Assembly (NCBI RefSeq): GCF_000340215.1
Contig: NW_006921535.1
Span: 2,631,122-2,695,121 of the forward strand
Direction of reading: 5' to 3'
Source of the DNA: Pseudocercospora fijiensis CIRAD86
Lineage: Eukaryota; Ascomycota; Dothideomycetes; Mycosphaerellales; Mycosphaerellaceae
DNA: 64,000 nt
Part shown: positions 11,340 to 24,368 of the stretch, in pieces
Layout: the number at the start of each line of letters is the position of its first letter
Position numbering within the stretch: the first letter of the stretch is position 1
Program-made: the position numbers and the translations under genes
Notes under the pieces: generated by a model
Seen by the model: only the letters and a program-made list of their open reading frames with translations
Databases searched by the model: none
What the model was told of the DNA's origin: nothing

Positions 11340-14300
11340 GAATTGCCTCCTTATATATCCCCTAGTCCTAGTGTTAGTTTAGTTAGTCTTAGCTGTTTAA
11401 TAAATCTCTTCTAGTTCTACGGGCTATAGAGCTTAGTTAGTCTATCGGCTAGTATATCCTATATTGCTAAATACTCGCAGTATATACGGCCTAATTTATG
11501 CTCTTAGCGCAGCTAGCATTAATAAATGTCTACATACCTAAGCTTAGTATCTAGCTTGCTAGCATCCGCCTTAATAATACGAAGGGTCTGTATATTATTA
11601 TAGTATAGTATAGGAAGGCTATCTAAGGTAAGGCTAATATTGTTAAAGAAGCGCTTCTACTAGATTAGTTCTAAGCCTGTATATAAAGCAGCTAGCAGCT
11701 TAGCTTCTATCGTAGATTTAGTAACAGTTAATTGTCGTACTGCTTTCTAATCGACTAGTCTATTAAACAAGCTAAATAACTATCCTTCTAACGACTGTCT
11801 AGTGCCTTTATAGTTACTATATAATGCATTAGAAGCCCCGTAAAACTCATGAAGCTATTAGCTTAAATAAGCAGTAATCGCTAGTCTATTAGCGTTGTAT
11901 TCTAAGTATAGGTACTTTATCTAAAGCAGGTATTTAATATACCAATTTGCTACTGCTATATCCTCCGGTCGTAGGTTCTAAAGAGCCTTAGATAGCAAGG
12001 ACACTACCTTAGCAATGTCCGGCCTAGTTTAAACTGCTGCAAAGTTAAGTAACCCTATACGGCTTTAGTACGCTAGTACTGCTAGTAAGTCTATATAACG
12101 AGCCTCCTTGTTAGTAGAGTTCTCGTACGGCTCGTATCTAGTTAGTAGTAGTACTTTAGCCCTTCTTCTATTGTCGGTACTAATAGTATACCGCTAACCT
12201 ATCTTTTTAGTATATGTCTTCTATAACAACTACAGCTTTCTGTTTTACCTGTTACGTATAACTTTAATACTAAGAAACTATAAGAGCTTTCCTAGGTTAT
12301 TGAGTTTATATTCCTTTATTAGTTTCTGCTTAAGATCCATTGCTTTCTGCCTATGTTAACGGTAGTACAACAGCACTATATTATCTATATAAAAGAAGAT
12401 AAACACGTGCTTGTCTGGATTAGTATAAAGGTAGTCTACGTTATCGATAGGTTGCATTCCGAGCTTGTTCTCGAGGGTAGTAGTAAAGTGATTGTACTAT
12501 AGCCTTAGTAACTCCTAAAGACTATATAGTGCCTAGAGCAAACGCAGTACCTTACCCTTCTATTTAAAACCTTCTAGTAGCTTTAGGTATAGCATATAGG
12601 GCAGTATAGCGTTAAGGAAAGCATTTACTATATCTATCTGCTTAGCCTCTAGGTCAAACTTAGTAGTAATAGCTATTAGGGCCCTAAACACCCTTACTAC
12701 AAGTGTTAAGGTATAGGTGTCTAGGTGTGTTCCCTTCTAAAGGTCCCCTCTTATATAGACTCTTACTTTAAACTTTACTAGTCGTCTATTCGCATTACTC
12801 TTGTATTTAAATACCTAGGTAAGAGGCAGAAGGTTAGGTTTGTCTAGTATAACGATGTCTACCTATTCAAATGTCCCTATTCTAAGCGCCTTATTAAACT
12901 CAACTCTTATAGTATATATCTAATGCTCTTTAAAACGACTCTTTATAACTTAGCGCTAGTTTCGTAGCTCTTTTAGCAAGTCTAATACTTTCGGTATAAG
13001 GGTCGGATCGTCTTTGTTACGAGAAAGAAGTAGTAGTGGTTCTAGTAAAGGTAAATTAGGCGGATTAGGCTCGTTAGATCGACTAGGTTGTACGAGGCGT
13101 GCTTTATACTCGGCGGCTATATAGAGGTTACTAAATAACAGAAGGTATTTCGCTTACTCTCGATTATAGCGGATTGTAGCTACTCGTTATCGCTTGTTTA
13201 GATTGTTAATACGATAGTATAGTCCTCCTATGTTTAGTAAGTAACGATAAGATATATTAGCGGCTTTAATTAGTATTAGCAATTTAGCTAGCTTAGTACG
13301 TAGCAAGTTGAAGTCTATATTATCTGTATAACCTAGTGCGTCTATATTGTTAGTAGGGGCTTTATTACTAGCATCGTTCTTAGGTTGTAGTTGCTAATTG
13401 ATAGTTAGTTCTATTAATCTATCTAGTATATTATTACGCGGTTATAAGACATCGCGTAGATTAATTAGAAAGTCTTGTTTCTATAGCACCTATATAGGCT
13501 AAAGCTTAGCTAGTGCTAGTAGTTCTTGCGGTAGTACTTGTTTAATAGGTTCATCTACTAGCCTTGTAGTATTAACTATTATAAGTCGACTAGGTCCTAT
13601 TAGTATATCTACCCCCTTAGCTCTAAACCTAACAAGGTCTAGAGGTATGTCGTATACTTCTCGAAGCTCGTTAAATTAGTGCTCCGAGGCTAGTAATTGT
13701 TATACTTCTTCGAGATTACTAAACTAAGTCAGTTCTTAGTTAGTAAGGTTAACTCTAAGATTATTATCGTACCTATTATAGAATAGGGTTTTATTAAAGA
13801 CAACATCTCTTGTCCGTAGGACTATTATGCGTAATAGTACCTAAATCCTATAGATTGAATAGCCTTCGTAACCGTATAGGTATCTAATATAAGTACGAGA
13901 AGCTACCTTTATAGTCCTTAGTAGGATGTCCTTTCGCTTATATAATACTAGGGCTTTTTCCGTGCTATAGATTAGTAGATAGGCTCGTATACTAAATTAG
14001 TATACATAGGCTATATTAGGTTTATATCCTGTTCTAATCTTAAATAGCGTTCTTATTGCAAAGTCGGTAGAGCGTAACCTTAGTAAACGATTAATTAAGA
14101 AGGTTGCTATATAAACTCCTTCTAGCTATAGCTTATATAGAAAGCGTATATGTATTATAAGGGCCCTAGCTACTTTAATAATAGTGCGGCCCGCTCGCTC
14201 TACTAGATCTTGCTTAGGGGTATATAGTGCTAATAGCCTCTAGGTAGTATAGTTATTACGTAAATAGGACCGAAAGCGCATTCTACTAACAGCTCCCTTA

Positions 14301-15425
14301 TTGTCGGATAATAGGTAGATAATATCCCTTCTAATACTGCGTACAAATAATGCTAGTTAGTTCTAATATTGCAGTAAGGTTAATTCAGTTCGATTGCTAA
14401 TAGTCTAACTAAAGTGAAGTCCTATATTCAAGTCGTATACGTAGAAGATATACTAGTCGCTATTGTAGGCCGTATCTAGTTGCATTAAATCGGCTACAAT
14501 ATGTCTATATAGAGTTAATATTGATACGTTATAGTGCCTTAGCCTCCTAGAAATGAGCTTCTTGCCCTTTGCTTGTATATATATAGGGTATAGTAGTGTT
14601 CTTAGTACCTTATTGTTATATATATAATCCCGTTTTATTCTATTAACCCTATTAACTAGCTCTTCTGCTCTTTTAGCGCCTAGGTGCCTAAACACCTTAT
14701 ATATTTGTTTAAGTATAAGCTTTCTTAGTAGTAGTAGGCGTAAGGAGCGGCGAGCTATTATATATAACGATAGGGGGAGTTAGAATAGGTATTTAAGCGG
14801 CTTATTATCTAAGTCGACTAGCTACTTAGTTAGTAGTAATGCTTTATCTACTTTGCTAGCAATATCGAAGTAGGGCATCCCTTATATTAGTCTAATAAAT
14901 TTAACTAGTAGTTTGTACTATAGGCTATATAGGGTATTATCGATTTCTTAGTGCTTAAATCCTCGTTAGAAGAAGAAGGCACCTCCTATAATATTAGTAT
15001 AGAAGTTAGGGATATATAGGCATTCCCTTAGTTTAATCTATAGGGGCTTGCTACTAACAGCTATAATAGTAAAGGATGCTATCCTAATAGCTACTACCTT
15101 ATTGTAACTAGTGCTAGTTGCTACAGTTAAGGATAATAGTAATAGAAGTAGTATAAAATTGAAGCGACTAGGATAGTTAATAATATTGCAGTTTAAACTA
15201 CTATCGTACATTAGGCTATTAAATAGATTCTACTCTGTTAATGCTACTATACTAAGGTAGGCGGTAGGTCCAATTGTTCTAGCAAATAATAATAGCGTAC
15301 TAGAATAGAAGAAGTAGGTAAGGGAGAGTTTGTCCGGTATAGAATCCTCGCTATTGCTACTCTCTAATCTATAGTGTTCCTAAGCAATCTTAATAGCTAG
15401 TAGGTCCTTAAAGAACTTAGCCTGC
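11340..15425 (-). pseudogene. H pol: copia integrase, RT and RNase H (RIP-inactivated)
   Basis: Reading leftward: integrase zinc-binding region at 14695-14453 (RHLGAKRAEELV, later RTLLYPIYIQAKGK, where the Tyr residues stand for the Cys pair), integrase core to about 13,900, then RT at about 12,950-12,300. RT shows the copia series VFKYKSNANRRLVKFKVR, KFDLEAKQIDIVNAFLNA and FFYIDNI at about 12372-12402 (for YVDDI, one Asp turned to Asn). RNase H should follow to about 11,350 but is poorly legible. Integrase before RT is the diagnostic copia order. Confidence 0.75.
15421..15425. repeat. TSD of element A, left copy (CCTGC)
   Basis: CCTGC directly precedes the left LTR of A; the same five bases follow its right LTR at 56116-56120. 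Confidence 0.85.
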
Positions 15426-15614
15426 TATAAGAAGGGTTATGTTAGTAGGTAGATAGGGTGGTAGTAAATTAGTATAGTATTCGATAAGGAGCTAGGAGGA
15501 GAGGGAGGAAGGCAGGCAAGTTAGCCTATTACTAAGCGCTAAGCCCTGCCTAAGGCACTAAGACCCTAGCTTTACTTAGCCTAGTTACATGCTAATCACA
15601 TATAGCCTCTAATA
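15426..15614 (-). repeat. A 3' LTR (189 bp)
   Basis: Plus-strand reading starts TATAAGAAGGGTTATG (RIP form of TGTAAG...) and ends CCTCTAATA (from CTCTAACA). Same length as both B LTRs and the right LTR of A. The adjoining CACGCTTCCCTTCTAAAGG is the reverse complement of the polypurine tract. Confidence 0.85.
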
Positions 15615-16803
15615 CACGCTTCCCTTCTAAAGGCCGCGCCCTCGTAGCCGGTCTATATCTAATCTTAACTCCTATTATTACTAACTTAGTAGGTCTAATA
15701 AGCCGCTTAGTCCGCGCTAAATTAAACGCTTAACTACCTAATTAGGTAACTATATTAAACCTTACCTTCTAATATAATGTCTAACTCTAACTGCGCTATC
15801 CTTGTATATAATAAAGTAAAGGGACATAAAGCTATAAGAATTAAGGGCTATCGACTAATTATAATACGGGCGCGTCTTCCCTGCTATAATAGGTAGACGT
15901 ACGAGGTATTGCAGCACTGCCTCCGCTCTAAGTAATGTCGTTCCGAGTTCTTTGCGTCTACTCTAAAAGACTTAGAAATGTCCGCTTCCGAGGGTTTGTC
16001 CGCTTCCGAGGGTTATTATTCTTGTTATTACGAGGACTATTATTTACTGTTATAGTTTTACTAGCCCTAATTAGCTAGGTTTAGCAGCCTTCAATTGTTA
16101 ATCTTATCTTATCTTTTAAAAAGCATAGCTCGTCTAGTTTCTATAGGTAAAGGCTATTATAAGTATAGTAGTAGAGGTTCGCTTCGCTTAAAGGGTCGGA
16201 AAGATCGAGGAGTAACCTATTATCCGCAAGATCGACCCCGGCTAGCTTAGCTCTATAGTTTTTGCCCTTAGTTAGTTAGTCTATTAGTCTACACAATCTT
16301 TTAAGCAGCTTAAAGTTTTGACTTAGCCTTAAAGTTTTAATTAAACCTTTAATATAGCTATTCCTTTAACTTAACCGGTATAGTGCGCTCCGGCTCGTAG
16401 TATAGGTAAGGTTGTGTTTGTAGGCGCAGCGACAATAGCAAGTAATGTTAACAATAGTAGCGCTAGTCGTCTTAGCGCTAACTTTACCTCGCTTCTAATC
16501 TTCTTTTTTAAACAATAACTCGGTAATACCGTTACTAATATAGCTGTGTCCTTCCTTTCTTAAATAGTAATAGACTCCGTAATACCGTTACTAATATAGC
16601 CGCGCCGGCCGCGCCGATTGCCTAGGCCTCGAGACCTCGATAGAATAAGGGAACAAGAGGGGGCCTAAATACTAGGAGAAGGGCCTTATAGGGCGCGTTA
16701 GTAAAGAGGTGGAATCCTTAAAAGAGCAGCGACTAATTAACGCGTCGTAGCGCCCTAGGTGTAGTCTTATTGTCCTAGTTTGCCGGCCTCTAATTAGTTA
16801 ACT
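15615..16803 (-). other. A 3' region between integrase and LTR
   Basis: About 1.2 kb with no recognised gene, conserved in B, C and G. It contains two copies of GTAATACCGTTACTAATATAGC (16523-16544, 16579-16600), a GC-rich palindrome CGCGCCGGCCGCGCCG next to the second copy, a duplicated GTCCGCTTCCGAGGGTT near 15980-16012, and TTTAA-rich tracts at about 16,310-16,350. Confidence 0.65.
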
Positions 16804-16826
16804 AATAGTACCCCGGGGGTAGTATT
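16804..16826. repeat. Palindrome after the A pol stop
   Basis: AATAGTACCCCGGGGGTAGTATT; the reverse complement matches the E-type palindrome with RIP changes. It lies about 24 bases beyond the pol stop. Confidence 0.75.
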
Positions 16827-16849
16827 AATCCTAGGCCTTAATAGTAATA

Positions 16850-17416
16850 TTATAAGCTTTTAGCCTTCTTCTTGTTCTTTACGCTAGTCTAATACTTATC
16901 TAACAACTCGGTTATATCCTTAAAGGAACCTTTAGCTTCCTACGAGTCCTATTTAGATAAATAGCCTTGCTATCTTAATAGGTACTCCTTCTTACCTTTC
17001 CTAGTCCGGTGCTATAGGATACGTTCTATAGACTATAGCTCTTTACTATTAGCTAGTATGTCCTCGGATTTAGTAGGCGCCTTATCCCCTTCGCGCAAGT
17101 AGTACGGCTTAAGGAGGGATACATAGAAGGTATTATAGATAGTGTAATAAGGAGGAAGCTATAACTAGTAGGCCTATATGCCCTTAGCCTCTCGAATACG
17201 GAATAGGCTAATGTATCTTAGTACGAGCTTAGGCCTTGTTTTACTATTAGGCGATAGGTGTTTGCGGATGCGGAGGTTCTTAGTGCTAAGCATAACTATA
17301 TCGCCTTGCTTAAAGGTTATTAGCGTATAGTGTTTGTTATAATAGGCCTTCTAATAGGCCTAGGCCTTCGCTAGTTTATTAGCTATCTTAGCGTAAATTT
17401 CTCGCATCTTTTAAAC
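16850..17416 (-). pseudogene. A pol, 3' part: integrase C-terminus and chromodomain
   Basis: Ends with stop at 16850-16852 after a Lys-rich KKKAKSL tail. Upstream lies the chromodomain, aligned to the clear version in C, with the ERxLKHR...YLLRxQGYSPK pattern. Element B interrupts at 17416; the reading continues at 24,558. Confidence 0.75.
17412..17416. repeat. TSD of element B, left copy (TAAAC)
   Basis: TAAAC precedes the left LTR; repeated at 24558-24562 after the right LTR. The joined flanks restore a sequence matching 19,405-19,420 in B itself. Confidence 0.9.
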
Positions 17417-17605
17417 TGTAAGAAGGGTTATATTAGCAGGTAGATAGGGTAGTAGTAGGTATAGGTAGTATTCGATAGAGGACTAGGAGGAGAAGGAGGA
17501 AGGCAGGCTAGTTAGCCTAACGCCAAGCGCTAAGCCCTGCCTAAGGCACTAAGACCCTAGCTTTACTCGAGCTAGTTACATGCCAATTACGTATAGCCTC
17601 TAATA
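17417..17605 (-). repeat. B 3' LTR (189 bp)
   Basis: Begins TGTAAGAAGGGTTATATT and ends GCCTCTAATA on the plus strand. Its terminus is TG...CA after allowing one CA-to-TA change. Confidence 0.9.
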
Positions 17606-17625
17606 TACGCTTCCCTTCTAAAGGC
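17606..17625 (-). promoter_or_regulatory. B polypurine tract
   Basis: The minus-strand reading CCTTTAGAAGGGAAGCG abuts the LTR. The same tract precedes the 3' LTR in A, C and G. Confidence 0.7.
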
Positions 17626-18810
17626 CGCGCCCTCGTAGCCTTTCTATATCCCAACCTCGACCTCTATTACTGCTAACTTAGTAAGCCTAATAAGCTGCTT
17701 AGCCGCGCTAAATTAAATACTTAACTACCTAATTATATAACTATATCAAACCTTACCTTCTAATACAATATCTAACTCTAACTACGCTATCCCTATATAT
17801 AATGAAGTAAAGGGATATAAAGCTATAAGAATTAAGGGCTATCGACTAATTACAATACAGGCGCGTCTTCCCTACTATAATAGGTAGACGTACGAGGTAT
17901 TGTAGCACTGCCTCCGCTCTAAGTAATGTCGTTCCGAGTTCTTTACGTCTACTCTAAAAGACCTAGCTATGTCCGCTTCCGAGGGTTGTTCTTATTATTA
18001 CGAGGGCTATTATTGTTCGTAGTTTCGCTAGCCCTAATTAGTTAGGTTTAGCAGCCTTTAATTGTTAATCTTATCTTATCTTTTCCGAAAAAACACAGCT
18101 CGTCTAGTTTCTATAGGTAAAGGCTATTGTAAGTGTAGTAGTTAAGGTTCGCCTCGCTTAAAGGGTTAGAAAGATCGAGGAGTAACCTATTGTCCGCAAG
18201 ATCGACCCTAGCTAGCTTAGCTCTATAGTTTTGCCCTTAGTTAGCTAGTCTATTAGTCGCTCAATCTTTTAAGCGGCTTAAAGTTTTAATCGAAGTTTTA
18301 ATCAAACCTTTAATATAGCTATTCTTTTAACTTAATTAGTGTAGCGCGCTTCCGGCCTTAGGCCGCAGTATAGGTAAGGTTGTCTTCGCAAGTATAGTAG
18401 CAATAGTAGGTAATGTTAACAATAGCGGCGCTAGTCGTCTTAGCGCTAACTTTACCTTCTAATTTCCTTCTTTAACTAATAATAACTCGGTAATACCGTT
18501 ACTAACATAGCTATGTCCTTCCTTTCTTAAATAGCAACACACTCCGTAACACTATTACTAATATAGCCGCGCCGGCCGCGCCGTCGTTATTATTATTATT
18601 ACTATTTACGCGCGCGCCGTCCTCGCAGATCGCCTAGGCCTTAAGGCCCTAATAGAAGGAAGGAATAAGAGGGGGCGCTAAGAGAAGGGTCTTATAGGTT
18701 GCGCTAGTAAAGAGGTAGGTCCCTTAAAAGAGCAGGCGATTAATTAACGCGTTATAGCGCGTTTAGTATAGTCTTATTGTCCTAGTTTGCCGGCCTCTAA
18801 TTAGTTAGCT
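17626..18810 (-). other. B 3' region between integrase and LTR
   Basis: Counterpart of 15615-16803, with the same paired ACCGTTACTAAYATAGC units (about 18,488-18,570) and the GC palindrome GCCGCGCCGGCCGCGCCG. No supported gene. Confidence 0.65.
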
Positions 18811-18833
18811 AATAGCACCCCGGGGGTAGCATT
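18811..18833. repeat. Palindrome after the B pol stop
   Basis: AATAGCACCCCGGGGGTAGCATT, the least mutated chromovirus copy. Its reverse complement is AATGCTACCCC followed by CGGGGTGCTATT. Confidence 0.8.
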
Positions 18834-18847
18834 GTCCCTAGGCGGCA

Positions 18848-21800
18848 TTATAGGCCCTTAGCCTTCTTCTTGTTCTTTACACTAGTCTAATACTTATCTA
18901 ACAACTTAGTTATATCTTTAAAAGAACCTTTAGCTTCCTACGAGTCTTATTTAGGTAAATAGCCTTGCTACCTTAGGAGGTATTCCTTCTTGCCTTTCCT
19001 AGTCCAGTACTATAGGATACGTTCTATAGACTATAGTTCTTTACTATTAGCTAGTATGTCCTCGGATTTAGCAGGTACTTCATCCCCTTCGCGTAGGTAG
19101 TACGGCTTAAGGAGGGATATATAGAAGGTGTTATAGATAGTATAATAAGGTGGAAGCTATAACTAATAGGCCTAGGTGCCCCTAGGTTCTCGGATACGGA
19201 ATAGGCTAATATATCTTAGGGCGAGTTTAGGCCTTGTTTTGCTATTAGGCGAGGGGTGTTTGCGGATACGGAGGTTCTTCGTACTAAGTATAACTAGGTC
19301 GCCTTACTTAAAGGTTATTAGAAGGTAGTGTTTGTTATAGTAGGCCTTCTAATAGGCCTAGGCCTTTACTAGTTTGTTAGCTATCTTAGCGTGAATTTCT
19401 CGCATCTTTTGAACCCTCTTAATAGCCGCTAGTGTCTTAGGTTAACCCGCTTTCCTTTCCTTACGCTCGGCCTCGAGCGATAGGGGGTCTTATAGCAGCG
19501 TAGGGTTACTTCCTATTATAGCGAAATAAGGTAATACCTTAGTAGATAAGTAGACACTGTTGTTGTATACGAATTCGGCTAGTTATAGGAGATTAACCTA
19601 GTTATTAGGGTTCTTATTAATATAGCTACGTAGGTACTGCTATAGGGTAGCATTCTGTCTCTCTGTTTAACCGTTAGTCTATAGATAGAAGGCTATTAAT
19701 AGCCGATGCTTTAGTCTTAGCTATAGGCATATTTCGCTCTAATAGTGCGATATAAATATCGAGCCCCTATCGGAGACTATCCCCTTAGGGGTTCCCTAAT
19801 AGGTATAGAAGATGTTAGTCTATAGCGCCTCTACTATATTAATAGCAGTCTAATCCTTGCGCGCCGGGATATATCGAGCGCCTTTAGTAAATCGATCTAC
19901 TATAATAAGGATAGTATTATATACGTCCTTGCTACCCCTACGCTTAGTAGGCGGAAGGCCTATAATAAAGTCTATTATAAGCTCTACAAATAGCTTGTAA
20001 GGGATTAGTAAAGAGGACAACTCGCTAAAAGGCTAATGCTTTAGTGCCTTAATACGTTAGTATACGGCATACGTGTTAACGTATTCCTTTATGTCCCGCT
20101 TACTATTTAGCTAGTAGTATATACGCGATAGTAGCTCGTACGACCTCTCTATAGTAAGTCTATACTATAGTAACCGGCAAGCTTACTATTATAGTATCGC
20201 TTAAGAAGTTCTTATCGGATCGAATGTTTAGCGGGGATATAGTATCTACCCTTAAACTTCAAATAACCTTTGTTATCGATCGACTAATTATTACTCTTAC
20301 TAGATCGAGTCTTTCGTCTACTTATAAGCCTATCGATACGTTTAGTAGCAAAGGCGTCCCTCTACTAAGCACGTAATAGCTCGTCTATAAACGGTTGACT
20401 ATCCCTATTTGCAAGGTTATTTAATAGCACCCTCGCTATTAAACGAGGTACGTATTGTATGTATCTAATAGTACTAGTAGCCGGATTAACTATAGTAGTA
20501 CTATCGCTGTTACTATATATTGCGATGTCGACTAGGGAGTTATTATAACTTCTCCTATCTGTATCCTTAGCCCTTGCCTTAATACGCACTATTAATATAG
20601 CAAGAGCATTAATATACTTTAAGCCGTCGTAGAGTCCGGTAAGCCGCTTATCCTACGCTTGCTTATTAACAATACGGGCTATAGCAATCTTATACTATAG
20701 GGTTAGAAACAATGAATTAATAGATTGCTAAGTCCCGCTATCGTAATTAGGTCGCCTCGATAGGCTATTAGTAGGGTTGCTTACGCCTAGCCGATATAAT
20801 ATATTAAAATCGAACCTAGCGAGGTAGACGGCCTATCTAGCCTGTCGACCTATAACCCTAGTAACCTTAGTAATACTACGGAGGTTGTTATAGTCTATAT
20901 AGACCTGAATAGTGTACTATATACTATCGAGATAGTAGCGCTAGTGCTTAAAGGCTTCTACGATTACTAAGAGCTCTTGTTCGTAGGTCTCGTAGCGACG
21001 CTTAGTATCGATTATCTTCCTCGAGAAGAAGGCAATCGGGTGCTAGTAATAGTAATTATCTGATTGTTATAATATAATAGCCGATATAGCGAACTGTAAA
21101 GCGTTAGTCTTAATACGGATTAGTTTGCTTAGTACGAAGTAGTATAACAAGGGGACTTTAGTAAAGCGTTGCTTTAAACCGTTAAAAGCGGCTTGTACTC
21201 TATTAGTCTATTTAAACTCTCTAGTTAGGTTAGCCTTAGTTTTAGTAAGCTTAGTTAGGGGCATTATATGCCGTAAATAGCTCTTAATAAAGCGGCGGTA
21301 AAAGTTAGCGAAGCCGAGGAATAACTAGAGCTCCTTAATACTAGTAGGCGTTAGCTACTTAGTAATAGTCTTAATCCAGTTAGGATTAGCTTTAATACCC
21401 TCGGTTAATACGAGGAAGCTAAGGAAGGACACCTCTTTAGCAGTAAAGGTGCATTTAGAAGGCTTGCAATATAGACTATAGGCCCGTAGGCGGTCGAGGA
21501 CCTTGCGTACTATAGCCTAGTGCTCTGCAATGTTAGGTAAATAGGTATAAACTAGGATGTTATCTAGGTAAACTATATAGAGGTAGTCTAACAGGCCTAA
21601 TAGGGCCCGATTAATATAGGACTAGAATGTTGCAGGGGCGTTAGCTAGCCCGAATAGCATAACTAAATACTCGAAATAGCTATAGCGGGTACGGAAGGCT
21701 GTTTTCTATTTATTACCCTTACGGATACGGATGCGATAGTATGTATCCTTAATGTCTAATATAGTGTAGTAGTAGGTACTAGAGAGGCGATCGAGGGTCT

Positions 21801-22745
21801 TATTAATAAGCGGAAGTAGACAACGGTCCTTAATAGTAATAGTATTAAGTCCGCGGTAATTAATACATAGGCGTAGGCTACTATCCTTCTTTAGTACGAA
21901 CAGGATAGGTATACCGGTAGGGCTGTTACTATACCGAATACGCCTATTAGCTAGGTTTTCCTCTAGATACTTACGTAATATAGCAAGCTCGCGCTTACTA
22001 AGGTTGTAGAGTAGTCTAAAAGGAACCTCTTTACCCTCTATAATATTAATCTTACAGTCTATCTCCTTAAATATAGGCAATGTCGATGCTAGGTAGTATT
22101 TAAATACGTTAATATAGGTTTCTCGAATAGGCTCTAGTATACGAGCGAGCTAGTTAGGGTCTATACTATTAGGAGGCACAGGTTTATCGTTATTACTACC
22201 GAGTAGGTCGGTAGTCGGATTAGCTAAGGCGGAGGCCGGTATTAGGTTGCTAATAAATAGGACCCTAATATCGTTAGGGCACTCGCTAATATTAATATAT
22301 TTAATGTCCTCTTTCCGAGCGATTCTAAATCGCTACTTCTAAATGCCTAAGTCTATAGCTATAGCGTAGTACTTAAGAACAGGGTTGCTAATAACAATAG
22401 TTATATAGGTTGTCTATATCTACTACATAGGCGGGGAAGTTTAGTAGGCGCTTATTGCCGAGGTCGTCTCTTAGGGCTATATAAACATAGTAGGCTCTAT
22501 AGGTTAAGTGCCGAGCGTTATTAAACTAAGCAAGAGTTAGTAGGTTAGTCCTAGGCAATTGTCGAAGGTCTAATTACTTAGCTAGGCGATAGCTAATAAG
22601 GGCGCTAACTGAATTTCCTAGGTCTAGCGTAACCTTAGTTTTATAATTGTTGCTATATGTGTCCCCTATAAGACAGGTACGTATAATAGCTAGTACAATG
22701 TCGATAGTCTTACGCCGTATAAGGCTAATAGTTAGTGCGGCGCTT
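18848..22745 (-). pseudogene. B pol: protease, RT, RNase H, integrase with chromodomain
   Basis: Protease near 22,740-22,350; RT includes the open piece 22080-21706 (start MPIFKEIDCKINIIEGKEVP, later [13 protein letters not shown] and ILDIKDTYYRI). RNase H follows to about 20,770 and integrase to about 19,100. The chromodomain is at about 19,040-18,900 and the stop at 18848-18850. All limits are by alignment to copy C. RIP stops make it non-functional. Confidence 0.8.
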
Positions 22746-24340
22746 ACTCTTTTTTCGAAGGACCGATAGGGGTAGCATTAGCGGCTAAAAGGTGCTTACG
22801 GTACTCGGCGGTAGCACGGTCGATTCGGGCCTAGTCCTTAGGTTTGTCGCATTAGCCTAGTAGATAGCTAGTGCTATTACAGTTAAAGCACTTCAATCCG
22901 GTCGGGGGGTTGCTATAGCCGCTATTGCTACTATTATTAGTCGAGCGATTAGTATTATAGGGATACGAGCCCCTTCTACGGCCCCTATTACGGCCTCCTC
23001 TATATAGCCGCCGGCTACGGCCTCTTCTACGATCGTTACTGTTCCTATTGTTAGCATTGTTATCTTAGTAGGAACCTTAGTTTCCTCCGCGGCTACGGTA
23101 GCTACAGTTAGCACTAGTTAGTCGGATTCTCGATTCTAGTCGTTACTAGAGCTAGATAGCTCGTTCGGCTGTTTCTACTTCGACTATAAATTGAATGCGT
23201 ATAAGATTAGCCTATTCGAATATATAGCGGCGGTCTAATTTAAGGACTAGTTCCTATCTCAGTTTAGGTCGTATCTTAGATATCTAGATAGAGTCGGTCT
23301 TAGGTAGCAAGTCGTCCTTAAGGGTCTTTAGATAGGCCTCGAAGGATCGAGAGGTTTAGTTAGCCTTTTGTTTAGTACGTAGGTATTAGTCTTAGGCGTA
23401 CTACTAGCGCAATATAGGGTTGCTAAGGGTATTTAGTATAATAGTCTTATAATCCTGCTATTAAACAGCGGTCTAGTTGTAAAGGGAATCAAAATGGTCG
23501 TCCTATATACGCTTAGGGTTACTATTAATGTACTATATAGCATAGACGACTAACGAATAGTCGTCTAGAAGGGCCCTCGGTACGTTTCGCTAGTTAAGCT
23601 TACAGTTACGAATATAGTCGTTGTATTGCTTTCGACTAGAGCTATTAAACACAGTGTAGTCCTTAAGTTTAGTATCCTTCTTCTAAATAGAAGGTCCTGC
23701 TACTAGTTCTAGTCTAGTAGTAGTTGTTAGGGCTTCCTATAGGCGGCGAATCTCGAGGAGATTATCCTTTAGCTATTGTTCTTAACGTAGGGTAGTAAGC
23801 CTGTTTTAGGTAGCTTCTTAAAGTCTCCCTACTAGTTAAGGACTAAAGGCTAGTTAGCTATATCGACGGTTAACAATATTGCTAAGAATGTCGCTAACAG
23901 GCAATTCTAGGTTATTACCTAGGACTATAGGTTCTTCGGTAGGCCTAGTAGTAGGCTCTTTAGTAGGAGGCACTTTAGTAGGAGGCACTTTAGCAGGTGC
24001 TTTAGTAGGCACTTTAGTAGGCACTGTACTACTAGCGTTGTCGTTGCTAGCGCTGCTAGCGGTAGCACGGTTGTTGTTTCGTAATAGGCCGGCTATTATA
24101 GAGGGCGACGCTAGTAGTGTATTGTTAGCCCCTAAGATACGGATATAGCGGAATTGGTGGATATCGGCCTAGTGTGCTTAACTTAGTATAATAGGCCGTG
24201 TAGAAGGCCTTGCTTAATAATTAGTACGGTCGTTTCGATAGAATAGTACGTATAGGTCCCGTTCTTTAGGCGCAATATAGTTAGATTAGTCTTGTTCGTA
24301 GCTATACCGCTAAAAGCTTAAAATAAGGACTATCTAGCTG
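22746..24340 (-). pseudogene. B gag (RIP-inactivated)
   Basis: Pro/Thr/Lys repeats encoded by GGCACTTTAGTA-type units (about 23,935-24,030), a coil-rich central part, an Arg/Gly-rich stretch (about 22,950-23,100), and a CCHC knuckle near 22,880 (CFNC on the minus strand). The longer plus-strand open frame here (23,879-24,148) is only the antisense of the repeat. Confidence 0.7.
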
Positions 24341-24368
24341 CTACCCTTAAAGGGTAGATCGAATACTA

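Noticed and set aside
15426..16810. LTRs of about 1.4 kb (15,426-16,810; 17,417-18,817; 52,794-54,204).
   Set aside because: TSDs and the opposite ends of A, B and C fix the LTRs at 189-197 bp; the remaining 1.2 kb is a post-integrase region found on the 3' side only.
23879..24148. Val/Leu/Gly-rich open frames at 23879-24148 (+), 33347-33610 (-), 55443-55700 (+) and 61059-61298 (-).
   Set aside because: All are antisense to the Pro/Thr/Lys repeat of chromovirus gag; no independent gene.
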